Below the pieces are notes generated by a model, which saw nothing but the letters and a program-made list of their open reading frames with translations, made no database searches and was not told where the DNA came from. Shown here one piece after another: positions 22,146 to 31,528 of a stretch of 64,000 nucleotides of DNA. Source of the stretch: Streptomyces sp. XY006 (GTDB lineage Bacteria; Actinomycetota; Actinomycetes; Streptomycetales; Streptomycetaceae); NCBI RefSeq assembly GCF_002237655.1, contig NZ_NOKT01000041.1:1-64000 (forward strand). The letters run 5' to 3'. The first letter of the stretch is position 1. Each line of letters opens with the position of its first letter. A program made the position numbers and the translations under genes.

Positions 22146-24323
22146 ATGGCAGTCAACGCAGCGCCGTCCGGGCAAGCGCCGGCCGGCCGGTTGGCAGGCC
22201 GGTGGGTGCCCTGGCTGGTGATTGGCCTATGGCTGGTGCTGGCGGCGGGCATGGTGCCGCTGAGCGGAAAGCTGAGCTCGGTCACCACCGACAGCGCCGT
22301 GGACACCCTGCCGGCCAGTGCCGAGTCCACCAAGGTGGCGGTGCTGGACGACAGTCTTCCCGGAGGTGACAACAACACGTTCGTCTTCGTGTACCACCGC
22401 GCCGACGGCATGACCGACGCCGACCGTGCGACGGTCGAGCGCCACTACAACACCCTTGCCAAGCAGTATCCGCCGAAGGCGACGACGGCGGCCGGCAAGG
22501 ACGACGAGGGCGACGAGAGCGATGAGAGCGACGGGGGCTCACCGATGAGACCCTCCAACGACGGCAAGGCGATGATGTTCACCCTCGATGTGAGCACGGC
22601 CTACGGCGCACCGGAGGCCATCGTCGGCCCGTTGCGTGACGCCGCGAAGGACCGGCCCTCCGGCCTGGAACTCGACGTGACCGGCCCGGGCGCGATCGAC
22701 GGCGACATGGACGCCGTCTTCGACGGCATCGACGAGCAGGTCCTCCTCACCACCATCGTCGTCGTCACGCTCCTGCTCATCCTCACCTACCGCAGCCCGG
22801 TGTTGTGGCTCATCCCGCTCGTGGCCGTGGGCGCGGCCGCACTGACCTCGATGGGGACCGTCTACCTGCTCGTCAAGGGCTTCGGCATCGTGGTCAACGA
22901 CCAGAACTCGGCGCTGCTGACGATCCTGGTGTTCGGCGTCGGCACGGACTACGCGCTGTTGCTCATCGCTCGATACCGGGAGGCACTGCACCACCATGAG
23001 AACGTCCGGGTCGCGATGGTCCACGCGCTGCGCGGCGCGGCGCCGGCCATCGTCGCGTCGGCCGCCACCGTGGTCGCCGGCCTGCTCTGCCTGCTCGTCG
23101 CGGACCTGAACAGCACCAGCGGGCTGGGCCCGATCGGCGCGGCCGGCATCCTGTGCGCGCTGGTGGCCATGCTGACGCTGTTCCCGGCGGTGCTCGTGGT
23201 GCTCGGCAGGCGGATCTTCTGGCCGGCCATCCCGCGGTTCAGCACGGCCGTGGAGGAGAAGCCGGGGCTGTGGGGACGGCTCGGCACCGCCATCAGCCGC
23301 CGCCGGTGGGTGGCGGCGCTCGGCTCGCTCGGAGTCCTCGGCGTGCTCGCCCTCGGGCTGGCGGGCAACACCGGCGCTCTGCGGGAGCAGGACCAGTTCC
23401 TGTCCGCGCCGGAGTCGGTTACCGGCTTCATCGTTCTCCGCCAGCACTTCCCGGAGCTCGGCGGCCAGCCGATGACGGTCTTCACGCGGCCGGCGCACCA
23501 GGAGCGGGTGCTCGACGTCGTCAAGGACACTCGCGGTGTGGCCCTGGCCGTCCCGGAGCAGACCAGCGGTGGCTGGGCCAACATCTCGGTGTTCCCGAAG
23601 GACGCGCCGGACACCGTCGCGGAGTACGACACGATCAAGCGGGTGCGCACCGCCGTGCACGCGGTGAGCGGGGCCGAGGCGATCGTCGGCGGGCCGAGTG
23701 CGGAGAACCTCGACACCGAGGTGACCACCAGGCGCGACGAGAAGCTGGTGATCCCGCTGGTGCTCGCCGTCGTCCTGATCGTCCTGGGGCTGCTGCTGCG
23801 CGCGATCCTGGCCCCGCTGGTCCTGATGGCCACGGTGATCGTCTCGTTCGCCGCAGCCTTCGGCGGCAGCGTGTTCGTCTTCGACACGATCCTCGGGTTC
23901 AAGGGTGTCGACTATTCGGTGCCGCTGCTGGCCTTCCTGTTCCTGGTGGCGCTCGGCGTCGACTACAACATCTTCCTGGCCAGTCGGGCCCGGGAGGAGA
24001 CCGTGCGTCTCGGCACCAGAGAGGGCATGCTCAAAGCCCTCTCGGCCACCGGTGGCGTCATCACCTCGGCAGGCCTGGTCCTGGCGGCCACGTTCGCGGT
24101 CCTCGTCACCCTTCCGCTGGTGATGCTGGTCGAGGTCGGGTTCCTGGTGGCCTTCGGCGTGCTGCTCGATGCCCTGCTGGTGCGGTCGGTCCTGGTGCCC
24201 GCCCTCACCTTGCTGATCGGCCGGCGGATGTGGTGGCCGAGCCGGCTGTCCCGGCCGACGGCGGAGCTGCCGGACGACGGACAGCCGCACGCCGACGACG
24301 AGGAGCCCGCGCTGCAACGCTGA
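22146..24323 (+). CDS. MMPL/RND-family membrane transporter
   Basis: 725 residues from ATG 22146, six bases after AGGAGG. It has two MMPL repeats, each with a large extracytoplasmic loop followed by a block of about five helices. The first block starts LLTTIVVVTLLLILTYRSPV and carries FGVGTDYALLLIARYREAL. The second starts VIPLVLAVVLIVLGLLLRA and carries ALGVDYNIFLASRAREE. The GTDY and GVDYN motifs are the proton-relay Asp-Tyr pairs. The acidic linker near residue 115-130 (DDEGDESDESD) is unusual. MMPL proteins export lipids or drugs. The convergent two-component system may control it. Confidence 0.92.
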   Translation: MAVNAAPSGQAPAGRLAGRWVPWLVIGLWLVLAAGMVPLSGKLSSVTTDSAVDTLPASAESTKVAVLDDSLPGGDNNTFVFVYHRADGMTDADRATVERHYNTLAKQYPPKATTAAGKDDEGDESDESDGGSPMRPSNDGKAMMFTLDVSTAYGAPEAIVGPLRDAAKDRPSGLELDVTGPGAIDGDMDAVFDGIDEQVLLTTIVVVTLLLILTYRSPVLWLIPLVAVGAAALTSMGTVYLLVKGFGIVVNDQNSALLTILVFGVGTDYALLLIARYREALHHHENVRVAMVHALRGAAPAIVASAATVVAGLLCLLVADLNSTSGLGPIGAAGILCALVAMLTLFPAVLVVLGRRIFWPAIPRFSTAVEEKPGLWGRLGTAISRRRWVAALGSLGVLGVLALGLAGNTGALREQDQFLSAPESVTGFIVLRQHFPELGGQPMTVFTRPAHQERVLDVVKDTRGVALAVPEQTSGGWANISVFPKDAPDTVAEYDTIKRVRTAVHAVSGAEAIVGGPSAENLDTEVTTRRDEKLVIPLVLAVVLIVLGLLLRAILAPLVLMATVIVSFAAAFGGSVFVFDTILGFKGVDYSVPLLAFLFLVALGVDYNIFLASRAREETVRLGTREGMLKALSATGGVITSAGLVLAATFAVLVTLPLVMLVEVGFLVAFGVLLDALLVRSVLVPALTLLIGRRMWWPSRLSRPTAELPDDGQPHADDEEPALQR

Positions 24324-24342
24324 GCGCGGCGGCACGAACGAG

Positions 24343-24378
24343 ATCCGGGACGGGCCCCAGGCCCGCCCCGGATTTTTT
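24343..24378 (+). terminator. rho-independent terminator after the MMPL gene
   Basis: Arms ATCCGGGACGGGCC (24343-24356) and GGCCCGCCCCGGAT (24360-24373) pair at 13 of 14 positions around CCA and run into a six-T tract at 24373-24378. It is the clearest intrinsic terminator in the window, 20 bases after the stop. Confidence 0.92.
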
Positions 24379-24402
24379 CAACGGCCCGACGGCCACCGCC
24401 CC

Positions 24403-24432
24403 TTGGCCCTCTGCCGTTTGGCCCTCTGCCGT
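24403..24432. repeat. 15-bp tandem duplication
   Basis: TTGGCCCTCTGCCGT occurs twice in succession (24403-24417, 24418-24432) and a decayed third start (TTGGTGCTGTGCC) follows. It lies between the MMPL terminator and the sensor-kinase stop; no coding role. Confidence 0.8.
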
Positions 24433-24461
24433 TTGGTGCTGTGCCTTGCGGCCGGGGCGGG

Positions 24462-25913
24462 TCAGCGCACCTCGGTGTCATCCCCGGCGGTGAGTTGCGC
24501 GACCGGGGCGGGCGGGGCCGCGGCCGGAAGGTCGACCCGAAGCAGCGCGCCACCGCGTGCGGAGCGGGCGACGGTGGCCCGGCCGCCGTGGGCGTCGACG
24601 ACCCGCTGCACGATCGACAGTCCCAGACCGGATCCGGGCAACGCCCGGGCGCTGTCGGCACGGTAGAACCGGTCGAACACCCGCGGTACGTCGGCGGCGT
24701 CGATGCCCGGCCCGGCGTCGTCGACCTCGAGCACCGCCGACGCGCCCTCGGCACGGAGCCGGACCTGGACCGGCTGGTCCGCGGGGGACCACTTGCCGGC
24801 GTTGTCGATGAGGTTGAGCACCGCCCGTTCGAGCGCAGCGGGACGCCCGCTCACCCATACAGAGGTCACGTCGAGCGCCACCTCGATGTCGGGCATGCGG
24901 GAACCCGCCCGGGTCGCGGCGGCCGCCACCACGTCGGCGAGGTCGAGTACCTCGGTGCTCTCGTCGCTGACGTCACCGCGCGCCAGGTCGGTCAGTTCGG
25001 CGACAAGGGTGCTCAACTCGGCCACCTGGGCGCCGAGATCGTTGAGCAGCCGGGTCCGGCTCTCCGCCGGCAGTGCGCTGTCCAGGGTGCCGCGCCGATC
25101 GAGCCGCATCAGCAGTTCGACGTTGAGGCGCAGGCTGGTGAGCGGGGTCTTGAGCTCGTGGGCGGCGTCCTCGGCGAGCAGCCGCTGGGCCCGCCGGGAG
25201 TCCCGGAGCGCGGCGAGCATGTCGTTGATCGACCGGATCAGCCGCCGGATCTCCCCACCGCCCTCATCCGGGATGTCGGCGTCGAGATCCCGGGTGTTCG
25301 CGACACGTACCGCGGCGGCGGTCAGCCGGTCGATCGGTGCCAGACCGGTCCGCGCCACCGTCCGCCCGACAAGGGCGCCGCCGACCACGCAGAGCAGCCC
25401 GATCAGCAGCATGCCGAACCCGAACCGGTTGATCGGGCTGTCGTCGACTGCGCGGGCCACCTGGACTGCGCCGTCGCCCGCCCGCAGCGTGTAGAGGACG
25501 TAGCCGTCCTCGTCGCTGTCGTCCGACTCCATCAGGTCGTCCGACGCGCCCTGCGCCACGCGCCCGGCCTGCTCGCTGAGCGGGGGCAGCGCGGGCTGGC
25601 CGGCCGGTGTCCGGATCGAGCCGTCGGGCAGGATGACCCGCACCAGCCGACCGGATCCGGGATACGGCGGCAGCTGGACCTGGGCCAGACCGGCGCGCTC
25701 CGCGCTCGCCGCCAGGACGCGGGAGTCGGCGCGCAGCTGGTTCTCGGAGGTCCTCTGCAGCTCCCAGCCCATGAGCTGGCTGGCCACCTGGAAGGCCACG
25801 AACACGCTGACCGCGATGGCCGTCGCCGCGATCACCGTCAGCCTGGCCCGAAGGGACCGCCGGCGCCACCATCGGGTCACCGGGCGCGGTCCCCGTCCCG
25901 CGGACCTGCTCAC
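24462..25913 (-). CDS. sensor histidine kinase (MprB/CseC-like)
   Basis: 483 residues from GTG 25913, overlapping the regulator stop by four bases. Helix 1 (LTVIAATAIAVSVFVAFQVA) and helix 2 (GFGMLLIGLLCVVGGALVG) flank an external sensor of about 110 residues. A HAMP linker follows. The phospho-acceptor is His252 in AEDAAHELKTPLTSLR. The ATPase boxes are NLIDNAGKWSP, DDAGPGID, FDRFYR and GSGLGLSIV. It phosphorylates the partner regulator in response to an envelope signal. Its stop faces the MMPL stop, so the two units converge. Confidence 0.94.
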   Translation of the reverse strand: MSRSAGRGPRPVTRWWRRRSLRARLTVIAATAIAVSVFVAFQVASQLMGWELQRTSENQLRADSRVLAASAERAGLAQVQLPPYPGSGRLVRVILPDGSIRTPAGQPALPPLSEQAGRVAQGASDDLMESDDSDEDGYVLYTLRAGDGAVQVARAVDDSPINRFGFGMLLIGLLCVVGGALVGRTVARTGLAPIDRLTAAAVRVANTRDLDADIPDEGGGEIRRLIRSINDMLAALRDSRRAQRLLAEDAAHELKTPLTSLRLNVELLMRLDRRGTLDSALPAESRTRLLNDLGAQVAELSTLVAELTDLARGDVSDESTEVLDLADVVAAAATRAGSRMPDIEVALDVTSVWVSGRPAALERAVLNLIDNAGKWSPADQPVQVRLRAEGASAVLEVDDAGPGIDAADVPRVFDRFYRADSARALPGSGLGLSIVQRVVDAHGGRATVARSARGGALLRVDLPAAAPPAPVAQLTAGDDTEVR

Positions 25914-26593
25914 GGAGGAGTCTCCCGCAACGTGTATCCCAGGCCGCGCAGCGTGTAGATCAAGCGCGGCTCACCCTCGGCCTCCATCTTGCGGCGCAGG
26001 TAACTCACGTACACCTGGAGGTTGTTGGCGGTGGAACTCATGCCGAAGCCCCAGATCGCCTCGAACAGCGCGTCGCGGGTCAAGACCCGGGTCGCGTTGC
26101 TCATGAGGACCTGCAGGAGGGAGAACTCGGTCCGGGTCAGGTGCAGCGGGCGCCCGCCCCGCCACGCCTCGAACCTGTCCGGATCGAGCCGGACGTCGGC
26201 GAACGACAGGATCTGCGACTCCTCGTCGGCGGGCGTACGCCGCCGCAGCAGCGCCCGCACCCGGGCCAGCAACTCCTCGGTGGCGAACGGCTTGGGCAGG
26301 TAGTCGTCGGCGCCCGCGTCCAGCCCCGCCACCCGGTCGGAGACCTGGTCGCGGGCGGTCAGCATCAGCACCGGCAGATCCCGACCCGCGGCCCGCAACC
26401 GGCGGCAGGTCTCCAACCCGCCGAGGCGGGGCATCATCACGTCGAGGAGCAGCAGGTCCGGCGCCTCGCCACCGACCCTGTCGAGCACGGCGAAACCGTT
26501 GGCGACGGTGCTGGTGTCGTACCCCTCGACCTGGAGCACCCGCTCCAGCGACTCACGGATGGCCGCCTCGTCATCCGCGATCATGATCCGCAC
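25910..26593 (-). CDS. OmpR-family response regulator (MprA-like)
   Basis: 227 residues. The receiver domain has the acidic pair DD at 7-8, phospho-Asp51 in LLLLDVMMPRLGG, Thr79 in LMLTARD and Lys101 in DDYLPKPF. The C-terminal winged helix shows LDPDRFEAWRGG, LTRTEFSLLQVLM and YVSYLRRKMEAEG. It is co-translated with the kinase. Probable targets are its own operon and perhaps the adjacent MMPL exporter. Confidence 0.95.
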   Translation of the reverse strand: MRIMIADDEAAIRESLERVLQVEGYDTSTVANGFAVLDRVGGEAPDLLLLDVMMPRLGGLETCRRLRAAGRDLPVLMLTARDQVSDRVAGLDAGADDYLPKPFATEELLARVRALLRRRTPADEESQILSFADVRLDPDRFEAWRGGRPLHLTRTEFSLLQVLMSNATRVLTRDALFEAIWGFGMSSTANNLQVYVSYLRRKMEAEGEPRLIYTLRGLGYTLRETPP

Positions 26594-26739
26594 GCCGGCC
26601 CGCCCCCCTCAAGTCCATGCTTGTGCCGCCCATTCTCCCCGACCAACCTGAGACCAGGCTTAGAGGGCCGCTGAGCACCGCGCTCTTCCGGATACCTGAG
26701 CGCAGAACCCACCCGGCTTCATATGTCGCGTCGGCCCGT

Positions 26740-28860
26740 CTAGGGAGCGTGGAGCAGGAGGAGGGCGATGTCGTCGGTGTGGGGGTGTGGCGGGAGCGCG
26801 TGGTGAAGGATGCTGTCGGCCAGCTCGTCCAGTGGCTGGTCGGTGTGGGTGGTGAGGTGGTGTGCGAGGGCGGCGATGGAGTGGGTGATGTCGGTTTCGG
26901 GGGTTTCCACGAGGCCGTCGGTGTAGAGGGCGAGGAGTGACCCGGGTGGTAGGGGAGCGCGTGTGACCGGGTAGTGGGCCTCACTCCCGATGTCGATGCC
27001 GAGGAGGGGGCCGGGGTCGACCTCAAGTGCGCGGGTGTCTGGTCGTGGGGTGAGGGTGCGCAGGAGTGGGGGAGGGTGCCCGGCGCTGGCCAGGTGGAGG
27101 CGCCGCTCGGAGAGGTCGATGTGGATGTAGAGGCATGAGACGAACAGTTCGGTCTCCAGGTCCAGCAGGACTCGGTTGGTGCGCGCCAGGACTTCGCCGG
27201 GTTGTGCGCCGGCCGTGGCGTGTACGGCGGTGCGGACCTGGCCCATGAGGGCGGCCGCCGTGATGCTGTGACCCTGTACGTCGCCGATGACGGCGGCTGC
27301 GGTGTTGTCGCTCAGGCGGATGAGGTCGTAGAAGTCGCCGCCGACGTCCAGGCCGTGGGTGGCCGGCCGGTAGCGGGCGGCGACAGCCAGCCGAGGCATG
27401 GTGGGCAGGGCCACCGGAAGGAGAGTCTGCTGCAGGCCGCGGGCGAGGTGGTGCTTGGCGTCGTACAGGCGCGCCCGGTCCATGGCTTGGGCGATGAGCC
27501 CGCTCAGTGACACCAGAACGGCACGATCGCTCGCGCTGAACGAGTGCGGCTCGTCGTAGGACAGGACGCAGCAGCCCACGCGACGGTCGGAGACCACCAG
27601 GGGCAGGAAGGCCCAGGCCCGTTTGCCGCTCAGCGCGGGCGCCTGAGGGTAGGCGTGGGCCATCTCGTCGGGGTCGGCGAAAAAGGCCGGCACACCGCTG
27701 CGCAGGATGTGGCCGGCGGGAGTGACACCGGTGTCCAGCGACAGACCGTCCAGGCGGGCGACGGCGCGCGGGTCGTACCCTCGATGGCCGGTGATCTTCA
27801 GACGGCCCGCGTCGGCGACGGACAGGACCAGGCCCTGGGCGCCGAACGCGGGCACGATCTGGTCCGCCACCACGCGGACGACATCGGCGACGGTGACGGT
27901 CTGGCTCAGGGCCGCCGCCAGGTGGATCAGCTGGTGGATCCGCCCGGTGCCGGCACCCTCGGCGGTGCTCGGGGGAGCGGTGATGGTGGGCGGCGGCGCG
28001 CTCGCCGGGTGACGGCTCTGGTGCGGGTAGATCAGCGCGCTGATTCCGGTGTCGCTGGGGTAGAGCTGGAAGTCCAGCCACACATCCGGCGGCCGCAGCG
28101 CCGTGTAGGCGACGGGCTCACGCGTGAAGACGGCCGTGCGGTAGTGCTCCTCGTGAGCGGGATGGTCCAGCCAGGGCACGGACTGCCACGGCAGGGTGCC
28201 CAGGAGGCGCTCGGCGCTACGGCCGAGCAGCTGCGCGGCGGCCGCGTTGAGATGAGTGACGCGCCCTTCCAGGTCGAGGCTGAGGGCGCCGAGTGGCAGC
28301 CGCTGCAGCAGGTCCGCGGCAGCCAACCCGGTCTGTGCCGCATCCGACACCGGCCGGTGCAGAGCCACAGCACGCGGCTGCTCCGGAGGGCTCCATACCG
28401 CGGGCCCCTCGTCCAGCACCTGGGCGATGCGCTGCGCACTGGAGAGGATGTGTCCGCGCTCGCGAACGGTCAGGGACGGCGGGTGACTCGCCGACCACAG
28501 CAACGCCAGCGCCCCCCACCGGCGCACACCGTGCAGCGGGGCGAAGGCCATGGCGAACCGGTACGGCAGACCAGCCGCCGCGTTCGGATACAGGCGGGCC
28601 AAGTCCTCCTGCCGTCCTACCCACACCAGACGGTCCTCCCGCACCGCTTCCGACAGCGGGCCCGCGGCCGAGACCGCTACCCGCCACCAGGGCGTCACAG
28701 CCCTCGCCGGCATCCCGCACACCGCCGCCAGCCTCAGAACCGGCTCGGTGGCTGACAGCAGGTACACGCCCGCGGCCGAAGCCCCCGCACGGCGCACGAC
28801 AGCGCTGAGCGCCTCATCCAGAGACGCCTCGCCTCTGAGTCCACTGTCACCATTCTCCAC
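26740..28860 (-). CDS. GAF-PAS-GAF-SpoIIE (PP2C) phosphatase
   Basis: 706 residues from GTG 28860. The frame stays open to 29193, but the extra residues look non-coding, and no good ribosome site decides the start. Order: GAF (about 5-145), PAS (about 185-285; GALSLDLEGRVTHLNAAAAQ), second GAF (about 310-460), then the PP2C/SpoIIE domain (about 490-706) with DVGGDFYDLI, AVIGDVQGHS, TELFVSCLYIHID and YTDGLVETPETD. The Asp residues bind Mg/Mn. It should dephosphorylate a STAS anti-anti-sigma protein in response to a signal sensed by GAF/PAS. The C-terminus is His-rich (HHLTTHTD, HHALPPHPHTDD). Confidence 0.9.
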   Translation of the reverse strand: MENGDSGLRGEASLDEALSAVVRRAGASAAGVYLLSATEPVLRLAAVCGMPARAVTPWWRVAVSAAGPLSEAVREDRLVWVGRQEDLARLYPNAAAGLPYRFAMAFAPLHGVRRWGALALLWSASHPPSLTVRERGHILSSAQRIAQVLDEGPAVWSPPEQPRAVALHRPVSDAAQTGLAAADLLQRLPLGALSLDLEGRVTHLNAAAAQLLGRSAERLLGTLPWQSVPWLDHPAHEEHYRTAVFTREPVAYTALRPPDVWLDFQLYPSDTGISALIYPHQSRHPASAPPPTITAPPSTAEGAGTGRIHQLIHLAAALSQTVTVADVVRVVADQIVPAFGAQGLVLSVADAGRLKITGHRGYDPRAVARLDGLSLDTGVTPAGHILRSGVPAFFADPDEMAHAYPQAPALSGKRAWAFLPLVVSDRRVGCCVLSYDEPHSFSASDRAVLVSLSGLIAQAMDRARLYDAKHHLARGLQQTLLPVALPTMPRLAVAARYRPATHGLDVGGDFYDLIRLSDNTAAAVIGDVQGHSITAAALMGQVRTAVHATAGAQPGEVLARTNRVLLDLETELFVSCLYIHIDLSERRLHLASAGHPPPLLRTLTPRPDTRALEVDPGPLLGIDIGSEAHYPVTRAPLPPGSLLALYTDGLVETPETDITHSIAALAHHLTTHTDQPLDELADSILHHALPPHPHTDDIALLLLHAP

Positions 28861-29329
28861 ATATCTGACAATATGCCTCTCACGCTCCGCGCAGGTCGCA
28901 CGGCGGTGGACCAAGCCAGTGCGGCAGCCGTCCGACAACGCGGCCGGGCGCCGATGGACTGCGGCAGGCCTGCTCGCTGCCACCGGCGCAATGGGAGCAG
29001 GCGGCTGCGTCGGCGGCCCTGGGCCCGGTGCGCGCGTTCGCTCCGGTGAGCGCAGGAGCGGGCCATGGGATGGCGGTCGTGCAGGTCGTGGCGGTTGGAA
29101 GCCTGGCCGCCGACCGCAAAGAACGCGCCCGCATCCACAGCGAGAAGGCATCCGCAAGGGCGATCGCCCCTCGCCACGACGGCCTGAACGCAACCCGGCG
29201 AGACTATGCGGTCAAGCGCACTGGCGCGTCTCCTCGCGGCTCCTGGCCAAGGCCGGCGGCGCCCGTCACCGGTGCGGTCCGCGGCGGGCGGCGGTCAGAG
29301 GTGACGGTTCCCAGAGCAGGCGCGTGCCG
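28861..29329. other. low-information upstream region
   Basis: About 470 bases between the SpoIIE gene start and the frameshifted relic. It holds only an in-frame extension of the phosphatase with biased, non-domain-like composition (Arg/Pro-rich). No RNA, repeat or promoter is convincing. Confidence 0.4.
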
Positions 29330-29775
29330 GTAGCGCGGGCGATGGCGCGCAGGTGCCATATGGACGGCCCTGTGGCGAGGGTCGGCCGCCAGCGGCCCCA
29401 GGACCGCCAATCGGCCGAGCGCCAACCGCAGCCGCACCAACATCGTGTGTGTGAACAGGACGCGAAGCAGGGCGACGTTCATCATGAACCGCTCCACCTG
29501 CCCTCGGCAGCGGCCAGATCCTCGTGCTCCAGGTACCCGGCGACGATGCTGGCGTTGTGCGCGCGGTACCAGTACCCGGGCCCGGGTCTGCGGAGGAAGT
29601 CCACCCAGCACTCGGCGCTGCGGGCACTGGCGGTGCCGGTGGTGCGCGCGGACAACAGGAGGGCCTCGGTTTTGTCCCGGAGCAGCCGTTCGTTGACAGC
29701 GCGCCACCAGGGACTTCCCGGGGACCCGGCAGGGTCGTCCTGCGCGCACAACACGGGGTAACCGTTTTGTGGCCC
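29330..29775 (-). pseudogene. frameshifted protein of unknown function
   Basis: One minus-strand frame reads GYPVLCAQDDPAGSPGSPWW, then RAVNERLLRD, CWVDFLRRPGPGYWYRAHNA and SIVAGYLEHEDLAAAEG before a stop near 29485. The neighbouring frame takes over with VERFMMNVALLRVLFTHTML, then VRLRLALGRLAVLGPLAADP. The two halves have protein-like composition and join naturally. The pattern recalls a conserved Streptomyces hypothetical family whose function I do not know. It is inactive as read. Confidence 0.5.
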
Positions 29776-29989
29776 GGCGTCACGGCTGCATAAAGTCCGC
29801 GACCCTGCAGGTTTTGCCGTGCCGGCCTGATCTCTCCCACGAGGTGGCGCAGTCGCTGGCCGATCCGATTCGCTTCCGACGCGGGAAGCCGGCGATCGTC
29901 TGGAGCGGTGGGTGGCGGGGAGTTCGGTTGCCCGCCGGTAGCGCACCGGGCTGGTTTTGCCCCGGCGCACGCTCGACTGCAGCGTCGCC

Positions 29990-30260
29990 TTCAAGTGCAC
30001 GAGGGGCAGTAAATGGATCTGGGCGCACGTCGAGTCGGTCAAGCACGTGCGGCAGCGCGTCCGCGATCCACTCGTCGTCCGCCGGTAGCGAGGTGGCGCC
30101 AGTGAACAACCGCGCAGGCGGTCAGCGTGAGCGCGACGGCCAGAGTATGGCGTACGCGGCGCGGATCACGCGGATCCGGAGTTAACCGCTCCAGTAGGCC
30201 AGGCTCCTCCCGGGGCCCGACGTCGGACTGCTCGCGAAGCCGGCCAAGGGGCGGAATCAG
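29990..30260 (-). mobile_element. ISAs1-family transposase fragment, frameshifted
   Basis: The minus strand reads LLERLTPDPRDPRRVRHTLA then VALTLTACAV. After a shift near 30110 it reads FTGATSLPADDEWIADALPH then VLDRLDVRPDPF. This is the N-terminal DDE-associated domain of ISAs1-type transposases (PDPR-x-x-x-GVRH, then G-x-x-S-x-x-A-x-x-EWIADAPP). The catalytic part is missing. Confidence 0.7.
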
Positions 30261-30352
30261 AAATGATGCGTCGGCAGGCACGGTGTTCCAGGCAGGTCAC
30301 GGACGTGGAGTACTCCATGATCACGAGTACCTTTCCTGCGTCGCCCGCTCGC

Positions 30353-31081
30353 TCACTGCAACGCCGCGGCCTCGCCCGCAACCCAGGTCTGCCAGACACG
30401 ACGAGTGTTCGGCAGGTCGGGGCGATCAAGGAGCCAGAGCACGTACCCGGCGTGGCACCGGGCCCACGGACTATCCGACTCCGCCGCCCGACCGAGCCTG
30501 CCCCGTAGATCAGCGCTGTCGACGGCCCGGGCAACCCGCACGTATTCGCGATCCTTGCAGCGATACGCCCGGTGAACGACGAGCTCGACCAGGTCGGTCA
30601 CCTTCGCCTTGATCGCTTCGTCCTGGCGAGCACGGGCCACCTTCCGGATCAGGCTCTGCTTCGTACCCCACGCCTTCGCGTGCTGCGTCCACTCCAGCGG
30701 GTACCTCGCCTCCCATTCCAGGAAGAGCAACGCATAAGGCAGCCCTGGCCACGCCGCCGTATTCCCGTCCACAGGGCCACCCCACACCCCATCAGGCAGC
30801 GAATGCCTCTGGGCCTGCTGATGCATCCGGCGCGCATGCAGAAACGCCGGCTCCCGGTACTGCTCGTCCGCTCCCAGGGGCCGCGTCAGCAGCCACATCT
30901 CGTTGTACCGGGCCAGCGCCTCCGCGACCTTCCTCCGGGCCTCCACCAGATGGACGAGCGCTGCGCCTCTCGCAACCGGATCCTCCGCTATAAGCCCGAA
31001 AGCCCAACCCAGTCGCTCAGCCCATGCCCAAGCGTCGTCCGCATCCGTACTACCCGCTCCTTCAACCACGCACGGGATCAT
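30353..31081 (-). CDS. hypothetical protein
   Basis: 242 residues from ATG 31081 with a weak ribosome site; GTG 31069 is an alternative. The protein is Trp/Arg-rich and helical (DADDAWAWAERLGWAFGLIA, EARRKVAEALARYNEMWLLT, YALLFLEWEARYPLEW) with no signal peptide or membrane helix. I do not recognise a family. Its base composition is less extreme than its neighbours, and it sits beside the ISAs1 relic, so horizontal acquisition is possible. It follows the STAS gene on the same strand by about 75 bases. Confidence 0.65.
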   Translation of the reverse strand: MIPCVVEGAGSTDADDAWAWAERLGWAFGLIAEDPVARGAALVHLVEARRKVAEALARYNEMWLLTRPLGADEQYREPAFLHARRMHQQAQRHSLPDGVWGGPVDGNTAAWPGLPYALLFLEWEARYPLEWTQHAKAWGTKQSLIRKVARARQDEAIKAKVTDLVELVVHRAYRCKDREYVRVARAVDSADLRGRLGRAAESDSPWARCHAGYVLWLLDRPDLPNTRRVWQTWVAGEAAALQ

Positions 31082-31154
31082 CTCCCAGCGTGGTCGGCTT
31101 GCTCCACCCGACGGTCAGGGGGAGACACAAGAGCTCCGGGACACGGCGTGCGGT

Positions 31155-31523
31155 TCAGGCGGCGCCAGGGGCGCCCTGGTGGGTGTTGAGCGCCTCGGCG
31201 GTGCTCGGGTAATGGGGCAGGAGGCTGTCCACTCCGGTGAGGGTGAGCATGCGCATCAGCCGGTCGGGGACGGCGGCCAGGGACAGGGTGCCGCCCGCTT
31301 CCTGGGCGCCGTGCCAGATGCCGATCAGTGCGCTGAGGCCGGCGGAGTCACAGAAGCCCACACCCGACAGGTCCAGGATCAAGTGGTGATGGCCCTGGTC
31401 GATCAACTCCAGCGCGCGGGCACGCAAGCCGGGTGCGGTATGCAGGTCGATCTCGCCGGTGACGGTGGCGATCGCTGCGGGACCGGGGGTGGCGGTCAGG
31501 GCCAGCTCGATGTCGTCGGTCAT
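31155..31523 (-). CDS. STAS-domain anti-anti-sigma factor
   Basis: 122 residues from ATG 31523, five bases after the stop of the SpoIIE-type gene; GAGGAG lies 11 bases upstream. It is a single STAS domain: IATVTGEIDLHTAPGLRARA, then LILDLSGVGFCDSAGLSALI. Ser60 in the DSAG motif is the expected phosphorylation site. Unphosphorylated STAS protein binds an anti-sigma kinase and frees a sigma factor of the SigB/F type. Co-translation with the upstream phosphatase makes them a likely pair. No kinase is encoded here. Confidence 0.93.
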   Translation of the reverse strand: MTDDIELALTATPGPAAIATVTGEIDLHTAPGLRARALELIDQGHHHLILDLSGVGFCDSAGLSALIGIWHGAQEAGGTLSLAAVPDRLMRMLTLTGVDSLLPHYPSTAEALNTHQGAPGAA

Positions 31524-31528
31524 GGCCG

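Noticed and set aside
28861..29193. N-terminal extension of the SpoIIE protein
   Set aside because: In frame but Arg/Pro-rich without domain similarity; the GAF region begins just after the GTG at 28860.
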